From assembly GCA_017457225.1 (NCBI GenBank), contig JAFTHW010000004.1:43919-107918 (forward strand): a DNA stretch of 64,000 nt, given 5' to 3'. The notes beneath the pieces are model-generated. The model ran no database searches, was not told where the DNA came from, and was given only the letters and a program-made list of their open reading frames with translations. This stretch comes from Clostridia bacterium. Lineage in GTDB: Bacteria > Bacillota > Clostridia > Christensenellales > Borkfalkiaceae. This document shows, in pieces, positions 59,519-64,000 of the stretch; within the stretch, counting starts at the first letter, position 1, and each line of letters begins with the position of its first letter. The position numbers were made by a program, and so were the translations under genes.

Positions 59519-59549
59519 CGAACATATGTTCGTTGTTTCACGTATTATA
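59519..59549 (-). promoter_or_regulatory. LexA-type SOS box at the integrase 2 promoter
   Basis: CGAACATATGTTCG (59519-59532) is a perfect palindrome that fits the Gram-positive LexA consensus CGAACRNRYGTTYG. A minus-strand TATAAT lies at 59544-59549, so the box covers the first transcribed bases before the integrase gene. Confidence 0.7.
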
Positions 59550-59606
59550 TCATAAAAAACGAGACAACTATTGTCACGTATTGGAATATTTTTCAAAAAG
59601 TAAAAA

Positions 59607-59960
59607 TTATTTTGCGTTCAATAAGTTTTGCATCATTGTTTTGATGGCGCGAACGGTTTGTTCGCCTTTTTCGCTCTTTAAAGCACGATATAAATCGATC
59701 CAATCTCTCTCGTCAGGGGAGAGTTTTTCTTTATACTCGGCGACGACTCCAGCTTCTTTATCTTCGTCAGTCCATTCTAAGGGCGACCGATTTAATTCCA
59801 AAGCTGCTTCGATGGCTTGCATAGTATCGATGCGAGGGTATCTTGCGTAGCCCGCAAAGATTTTTGTGATACAACTTTTTGAAAGACCTGTACGCCTTGC
59901 TAATTCGTCGTAGGTAATTTTATTGTCTTTCATATATTTTTTAATCGTTTGAATTTCCAT
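59607..59960 (-). CDS. CI-like repressor of element 2 (XRE HTH)
   Basis: The 117-residue protein has an HTH (about 5-60; ITYDELARRTGLSKSCITKI) and a helical C-terminal part without an S24 peptidase. It should repress the divergent early promoter at 60050. AGGAGG precedes the ATG. A promoter TTTACA-N17-TATAAT lies at 59992-60020 on the minus strand. Having no self-cleavage domain, it cannot respond to RecA by itself. Confidence 0.8.
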   Translation of the reverse strand: MEIQTIKKYMKDNKITYDELARRTGLSKSCITKIFAGYARYPRIDTMQAIEAALELNRSPLEWTDEDKEAGVVAEYKEKLSPDERDWIDLYRALKSEKGEQTVRAIKTMMQNLLNAK

Positions 59961-60049
59961 TTTTGCACCTCCTTTATTATTTAGTAAGGATATTATAAAT
60001 AAAAAATTCATTTTTGTAAACTTTTTTTCAAAAAAATAGTGAAATTTGC

Positions 60050-60105
60050 TTGACAAGTTCACAAAGATGAAGTATAATTACATCATAAAAGTTCACGAAA
60101 GTGAA
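60050..60105 (+). promoter_or_regulatory. early promoter of element 2 with repressor-type operators
   Basis: TTGACA (60050-60055) and TATAAT (60073-60078) have a 17-bp spacer. Two 14-bp sites, TTCACAAAGATGAA (60058-60071, in the spacer) and TTCACGAAAGTGAA (60092-60105, after the start), fit a dimeric repressor. Confidence 0.75.
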
Positions 60106-60440
60106 GTTTTTTCAAAGAGTAGACATAGAAATGTTGAAACAAAAAGAAGCCGTTTCCTAAATACGCTTTCGCGCAAACGACTTCTTTCCGCACAATTTGT
60201 TTAGCTACGCTTTGCAGCGTTCTACGGAGTAACGCTCTCCAACTGCGAAGATTCGGCATAGCCGATTCCTTGTGTTTAACGCCCACGCGGCAGTAGAACA
60301 ACGGAGCATATTTAGGTCTACTCTTCTTCAAGCCGTATCACTTTGAGCAGTTGTGTTCTGCTACAAATTTAGCCCTTAGTCGATACGCTTGCGGTAGCAA
60401 CGGGCAAATTCAAAAGTTTGGACAAAGTAGTGTCCTCCTT
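60085..60440 (+). ncRNA. long structured RNA or leader at the start of the early operon
   Basis: Between the early promoter and the first HTH gene lie about 430 bp without a plus-strand gene but with many pairings: AAGAGTAGAC/GTCTACTCTT (60115-60124 with 60316-60325), AAAGAAGCCGTTT/AAACGACTTCTTT (60143-60155 with 60175-60187, one mismatch), AGCGTT/AACGCT, GGC-ATA-GCC, CGTATC/GATACG (60334-60339 with 60382-60387), AATTTAGCCC/GGGCAAATT and GGACA/TGTCC. No U-tailed terminator is clear. It matches no RNA class I can name. Confidence 0.5.
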
Positions 60441-60517
60441 ATGTATGGATTTGCCTGTTAGGCTATCGAATATATAAACACTATTTAATAAATCAAAACA
60501 TATTGAGGTGGAAAAAT

Positions 60518-60733
60518 ATGAAAAAAAACAAAGAATTTTTGAAGCTATTAATAGACAAAGATTTGTCTAAGGTAAAAGTGGCTCAATTTGTAGGCGTATC
60601 ATGGCAAACGATTTATTATTGGTCGATAGGAAGAAGCAAGCCTTCAGCGGGTGCGTTGATAAAATTATCTGAAATTTTGGATATGTCTATTGAGCAATTA
60701 TATAAACTGTTTTCAAACAAGGAGACAAAATAA
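60518..60733 (+). CDS. small XRE regulator 1
   Basis: The 71-residue HTH protein (FLKLLIDKDLSKVKVAQFVG; VSWQTIYYWSIGRSKPSAGA) is the first of four consecutive HTH genes. GAGGTGG precedes the ATG. It is in the Cro position, behind the long leader. Confidence 0.75.
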   Translation: MKKNKEFLKLLIDKDLSKVKVAQFVGVSWQTIYYWSIGRSKPSAGALIKLSEILDMSIEQLYKLFSNKETK

Positions 60734-60746
60734 AGGAGGTAAAAAA

Positions 60747-60986
60747 ATGCTACAAGAATTAAAAGAAATGGGATTGTCGCAGGCTATGATTGCGCGAGAG
60801 ATGAAAACCCATCGTCAAACGGTCAACCAATGGTTTATGGGAAATCGAGTTCCAACGGCGCGGTCAATCAGTAAAATGGCGACAGCAATGAGCACGTTGA
60901 CGGGGAAGAAAGTTGTTCCAGCCGACGTATACAATCTCATTACGACGGTTGTAGAAAGAATTGAAAGAGAAAAGGAGAGTATTTAA
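60747..60986 (+). CDS. small HTH regulator 2
   Basis: The 79-residue protein (MLQELKEMGLSQAMIAREMK; THRQTVNQWFMGNRVPTARS) is a second HTH. AAAGGAGG lies 7 nt before the ATG. Its stop overlaps the next start. Confidence 0.75.
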   Translation: MLQELKEMGLSQAMIAREMKTHRQTVNQWFMGNRVPTARSISKMATAMSTLTGKKVVPADVYNLITTVVERIEREKESI

Positions 60987-61225
60987 TGACGGCACACAAA
61001 ATCAACAGGAAAAGATTGGCAGAGCTTTTAAGCTCGCGGAAGATCACGGCGTATAAGCTTGCTCAAATGCTTGGGTACAAGGATTCGTCCAAAACGACGG
61101 TCTACAAATGGATTTATGGCGAAGGCGAGCCTAATGCGGCAACGATGCTAAAGCTTATGGAAATACTTGACGTTTCGGCGTTGGACATTTTGCGAATCTT
61201 TGCGGAGGGGACTGAAAAAGTATGA
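60986..61225 (+). CDS. small XRE regulator 3
   Basis: The 79-residue protein (RKITAYKLAQMLGYKDSSKT; TVYKWIYGEGEPNAATMLKL) is a third HTH, overlapping its neighbours by 1 and 4 bp. Confidence 0.75.
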   Translation: MTAHKINRKRLAELLSSRKITAYKLAQMLGYKDSSKTTVYKWIYGEGEPNAATMLKLMEILDVSALDILRIFAEGTEKV

Positions 61226-61431
61226 GGTTTGGCGCGAATAAAAACTTTTTTAAGAAGCTACAGGAAAAGAAATGGACGTTCACGCAGTTATCCGAACGCT
61301 TAAAACAAAAAGGTGTAAGTCTAAATCCTCAAACGCTTTTTCAGTATGCGGATGGGCGAAGAGTGCCGAATAAGTCTGAGCAGAAAGCGATTGCAGAAGT
61401 GTTTGGCTGTTTGGTACGCGATATATTTTGA
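61222..61431 (+). CDS. small XRE regulator 4
   Basis: The 69-residue protein (KKWTFTQLSERLKQKGVSLN; PQTLFQYADGRRVPNKSEQK) is a fourth HTH, start overlapping the third gene by 4 bp. Confidence 0.7.
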   Translation: MRFGANKNFFKKLQEKKWTFTQLSERLKQKGVSLNPQTLFQYADGRRVPNKSEQKAIAEVFGCLVRDIF

Positions 61432-61447
61432 CGGAGGGACAAGCAGG

Positions 61448-61666
61448 ATGTCAAAGATTGTGGTAACGAATTGGAATAAAGAGCAACACCCGATATGTTC
61501 GGAGTTTTGCGAACTTATCAACGACGCTTTGGAGCGTAGACCTGATATGTCGCTTGCGGAGTTTGCGGAGATTTTAAACGAAGCAAATCAATACGCAATG
61601 CGCGAAATGTTATACGAAGTGGAAAAAAGACAACTCAAGGAGATAAAAGCAAATGCAAGCAGTTAA
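61448..61666 (+). CDS. small hypothetical early protein
   Basis: The 72-residue protein (MSKIVVTNWNKEQHPICSEF) is helical and acidic. GGAGGG precedes the ATG. No domain is recognised; it overlaps the next gene by 14 bp. Confidence 0.55.
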   Translation: MSKIVVTNWNKEQHPICSEFCELINDALERRPDMSLAEFAEILNEANQYAMREMLYEVEKRQLKEIKANASS

Positions 61667-61955
61667 GAAAAAGCTTTTAGAAGAATTGTATGAGTTGTAC
61701 GGAAAGCGTTTCAACTTTATGAAAGAGCATATGGAATATTCGATTGAGAATATAGATCATCCAAAAGCGTTGGAGGCGTATAAAAACTCGTTAAAAACGG
61801 ATGAGGCGATCGAGAACAAAGCGGATGAGATTTCTAAGGAAACGGACGTAGCAACGTCGATATTTCTCACGCGGCTGATGGATGCGGTATTCCCAAAAGC
61901 GCTTTCAAGATACATAAAGTGTTGCGAGGTTTGCGGGTTGGAGGTATTGGAATGA
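61653..61955 (+). CDS. hypothetical early protein
   Basis: The 100-residue protein is helical (KKKLLEELYELYGKRFNFMK) and ends with CCEVCGLEVLE. Not recognised. Its end overlaps the next gene by 4 bp. Confidence 0.55.
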   Translation: MQAVKKKLLEELYELYGKRFNFMKEHMEYSIENIDHPKALEAYKNSLKTDEAIENKADEISKETDVATSIFLTRLMDAVFPKALSRYIKCCEVCGLEVLE

Positions 61956-62482
61956 AGATTGAGTGTAAAGGCAGTCAAATCTTGATTGAGATCCCGCCCA
62001 AGGAAACAAGCGAGCGCACGGCAATTTTATCGGCGTTATCGGGAGTAATGTTTGCCGGGTGGAGTGGAGCGGATACGATTATTTACGATACGACTTTATT
62101 CAGTTTAGGGGCAACGGCGAGTCATTTGCGAATGATCGAGCTTGTCGCGAAAGGTAGAGGATACGACGTGTCAGCCGAGGCTTTGGGCTTGATGGCAAAA
62201 ATCAAGCGAAAATACGCCGAAGAACAAGAAGTCGAGAGAATGATCGAGCAACAACGAGAATCGCGAAAAACAGCAATTTCACGGCTCAAAAACGGGTGTG
62301 AATTTTGCGGGCTGTTGACGTGGAACGGAGTTCGTTACGTGTGCGGTGGGAACGATAAGCCCTGCGCGACGGATCCTGAAGAAGTAGAACGGAATTTTGA
62401 GGAATGGAAGTTGACGAGAGTTTTTAAACGTTTAACTCCGTTTCCAAATAACGATTGTCAGTATTTGGAGGTGCTGAGATGA
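61952..62482 (+). CDS. hypothetical early protein with Cys motif
   Basis: The 176-residue protein has an alpha/beta N-terminal part (MKIECKGSQILIEIPPKETS), a charged helix and a C-terminal CEFCGLLTW...CGGNDKPC zinc-like site. GGAGG precedes the ATG. Not recognised. Confidence 0.55.
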   Translation: MKIECKGSQILIEIPPKETSERTAILSALSGVMFAGWSGADTIIYDTTLFSLGATASHLRMIELVAKGRGYDVSAEALGLMAKIKRKYAEEQEVERMIEQQRESRKTAISRLKNGCEFCGLLTWNGVRYVCGGNDKPCATDPEEVERNFEEWKLTRVFKRLTPFPNNDCQYLEVLR

Positions 62483-63168
62483 AGAATTTAGAATTATATG
62501 AAAGAGTGCGTAATGTTCCGAAAGAAGCGCAAAAGACGATTGAGGCGGGGCGCTTGAAAGGGAAGACGGACATCAATCCTATGTGGAGGATCAAGAAGCT
62601 GACGGAAGAGTTTGGACCCTGTGGCTTTTGTTGGTATGCACCGATTACGGAGAGATGGATAGAAGAGGGGGCGAACGGTGAAAAGACCGCAAATATCCGT
62701 ATCAATCTATTCGTGAAAATGAATGGAGAATGGAGCGAGCCGATTGAAGGTATTGGTGGCAGTCTTTTGATTGCGAAAGAAACGTCGGGTTTAAGAACGG
62801 ACGACGATTGTTTCAAGAAGGCGTACACGGACGCGATCTCGGTTGCCTGTAAGGCGCTTGGTTTCGGTGGGGATATTTATTGGCAAAAGGATCCTACGAA
62901 GTACGACGAAGACCAAAACACAGGGGGCAGGTACGAGAATACGGACAAAAAGCCATTGTCCAAGAAAGAGTTTTGCGACCGTTACAGCGTTATTGAATTT
63001 GAGAAGTGTATAGCGTGGTATGAAATGAGACTCGGCAATCATCCATACGAGAAATGGACGGCGGACGAGATTGCAATCGTGGAAGAGGATTTGGCGAGAT
63101 CTCAAAAGGATAGAGAAGCAAAGCATAGAGCGAAAGCTGCGTCGGGAGAGGTGCCGTTCAAAGTATGA
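62479..63168 (+). CDS. Rad52/Sak-like single-strand annealing protein
   Basis: The 229-residue protein (MKNLELYERVRNVPKEAQKT; TDINPMWRIKKLTEEFGPCG; CFKKAYTDAISVACKALGFG) has the phrase order of phage Rad52-like annealing proteins, in which TDA(I/L)(S/K)xACKxLG closes the fold. Such proteins anneal complementary DNA and work with a nuclease or SSB. GAGGTG precedes the ATG. The HNH gene follows with a 4-bp overlap. Confidence 0.75.
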   Translation: MKNLELYERVRNVPKEAQKTIEAGRLKGKTDINPMWRIKKLTEEFGPCGFCWYAPITERWIEEGANGEKTANIRINLFVKMNGEWSEPIEGIGGSLLIAKETSGLRTDDDCFKKAYTDAISVACKALGFGGDIYWQKDPTKYDEDQNTGGRYENTDKKPLSKKEFCDRYSVIEFEKCIAWYEMRLGNHPYEKWTADEIAIVEEDLARSQKDREAKHRAKAASGEVPFKV

Positions 63169-63818
63169 TAAAAGGCAGAGTAAAAGAAGTCTATGCGGAT
63201 GGAACCGCTCTTATTATAGCTCCGATTGACTTATACCAAGCGACGCATAGGCAAGTGAAAGAGTGTTACGTCGATTACATAGATAGTAGAAAATTATCGG
63301 ACAAGCAACGCAGAATGTGTTATTCGTTGGTAAATGCGATTGCGGAATGGAGCGGAAGCGAGGTTGAAGACGTAAAAGAGGCGTTTAAGCTTGATTTTTG
63401 GGCGGACAACGTAGATACGCTTGCGGACAAGATATTTTCCTTGTCGGACGCGCCTATGAGCCTTGTAGCGGCGTTTCAGAAGTTTCTGATCAAGTTTATT
63501 TTGGCGAACGACGTGCCGTTGAAATTCTCGCTGTTGGATTACGTAGACGATACGAGAGATTACGTGTATCAATGCCTTATCCATAAAAAGTGTTGTATCT
63601 GTGGAAAGAAAGCGGATTTGCATCATTTAGAAACCATTGGAATGGGGAACGACCGAACGCAAGTACAACATCTTGGGCGAGAAGTAATGAGTCTTTGTAG
63701 AGTTCATCACGGGGAATATCATACGTCGGGGAAAATCGAGTTTTTGAGCAAGTACCATTTGGACGGTGGTATAGAGGCGGATAAGACAATATTAAAAATT
63801 TACGGGTTAAAGAGGTAG
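63165..63818 (+). CDS. putative HNH nuclease (HNHc_6 type)
   Basis: The 217-residue protein has a C-terminal treble-clef HNH site (CCICGKKADLHHLETIGMGN; REVMSLCRVHHGEYHTSGKI) behind a helical N-terminal domain (about 40-140). Position after a recombinase fits the phage HNHc_6 family, whose role may be recombination or DNA processing. Confidence 0.8.
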   Translation: MIKGRVKEVYADGTALIIAPIDLYQATHRQVKECYVDYIDSRKLSDKQRRMCYSLVNAIAEWSGSEVEDVKEAFKLDFWADNVDTLADKIFSLSDAPMSLVAAFQKFLIKFILANDVPLKFSLLDYVDDTRDYVYQCLIHKKCCICGKKADLHHLETIGMGNDRTQVQHLGREVMSLCRVHHGEYHTSGKIEFLSKYHLDGGIEADKTILKIYGLKR

Positions 63819-63822
63819 GAGT

Positions 63823-64000
63823 ATGGGAGGATTTACGTTCTATCAAGAGTATTATGAGACGCTTTGTAAAATGAAAAAAACAAGCGATAGGCAAGCTGTA
63901 TTGTCGGCAATGCTGGAGTTTGTTTTTGATGATAAAGAGCCTCAAGGGTTGTCAGAAGTGGCTGAAATCGTCTTTGAAATGTTTAGAAAAAATCTTACAA
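63823..64000 (+). CDS. DUF6291-like phage protein, cut by window end
   Basis: The partial frame (MGGFTFYQEYYETLCKMKKT; SAMLEFVFDDKEPQGLSEVA) resembles small phage replication-region proteins of the DUF6291 kind, which precede replication initiators. AGGAG precedes the ATG. The rest is outside the window. Confidence 0.6.
   Translation, partial: MGGFTFYQEYYETLCKMKKTSDRQAVLSAMLEFVFDDKEPQGLSEVAEIVFEMFRKNLT

Larger units (their letters stand above)
58079..64000. mobile_element. integrated element 2 (prophage early region), tandem at the same att site
   Basis: Directly after the second att copy (58079-58106) come another integrase, a CI-like repressor and a rightward early operon with HTH, recombination and nuclease genes. 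The element continues past the window, so its right att site and structural genes are not seen. Confidence 0.8.

Noticed and set aside
60083-60331. 82-codon minus-strand frame in the early region of element 2
   Set aside because: No ribosome site, overlaps repressor operators, and the region is better explained as structured RNA from the rightward promoter.

Overview
The window looks like chromosome of a spore-forming Bacillota, class Clostridia. The evidence is the sporulation and germination set (SpoIVFA/SpoIVFB-like pair, SpoIIR, SleB-YpeB, SpoVT), an L27 protein with the Firmicutes N-terminal extension, TTGACA/TATAAT promoters with 16-18 bp spacers, strong GGAGG ribosome sites and many U-tailed terminators. 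The order and genus cannot be fixed from sequence reading alone.

Positions 1-41.3 kb are mostly core chromosome: an Lrp/AsnC regulator cut by the window edge, a polysaccharide deacetylase, a double-OB SSB-like protein, a BRO-Fic protein, an NCS2 nucleobase permease, spoIVFA/FB, RNase G, rplU-rpmA, rqcH, tig-clpP-clpX, fba, an acyltransferase-like hexapeptide protein with glmM, rplM-rpsI, a large membrane-anchored lipoprotein, rubrerythrin, trmL, spoIIR, sleB-ypeB, a Fur/PerR-type regulator, tRNA-Gly, a VWA protein, a fatty-acid kinase operon (fakA, fakB/degV, acyltransferase) and spoVT. Two paralogous lipoprotein genes (9.96 and 19.38 kb) share a nearly identical 210-bp promoter-leader with a 12-residue leader peptide and competing antiterminator and terminator hairpins. 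Two loci (3.56-4.19 kb minus strand, 34.70-35.41 kb plus strand) share another plan: a promoter starting exactly at the closing stem of a 180-200 nt multi-stem RNA, an intrinsic terminator, then a gene for a small SAP/Rho_N-like protein. I regard that RNA-protein pair as the best candidate for an undescribed system here. A 15-bp motif (GGGCAGGTATGCGTT) occurs five times exactly, inside and between genes.

From 41.4 to 58.1 kb an integrated element of about 16.7 kb sits in the 3' end of tRNA-Leu(AAG), bounded by 28-bp direct repeats. It has a tyrosine integrase, a DinD/BRO-like protein, a double-HTH S24 repressor, a free-standing copy of the integrase arm-binding domain, a replication initiator and a RecA-fold helicase, duplicated ArpU-like late regulators, a tail-like gene in two pieces, and a ribbon-helix-helix gene behind an array of repeated operators. 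I see no terminase, portal or capsid gene, so it is a decayed prophage or a satellite.

From 58.1 kb to the window end a second element follows in tandem at the same att site. It has its own integrase, preceded by a perfect LexA-type box, a CI-like repressor, a long structured RNA or leader, four consecutive small HTH genes, a Rad52/Sak-like annealing protein and an HNH nuclease. Its far end is outside the window.
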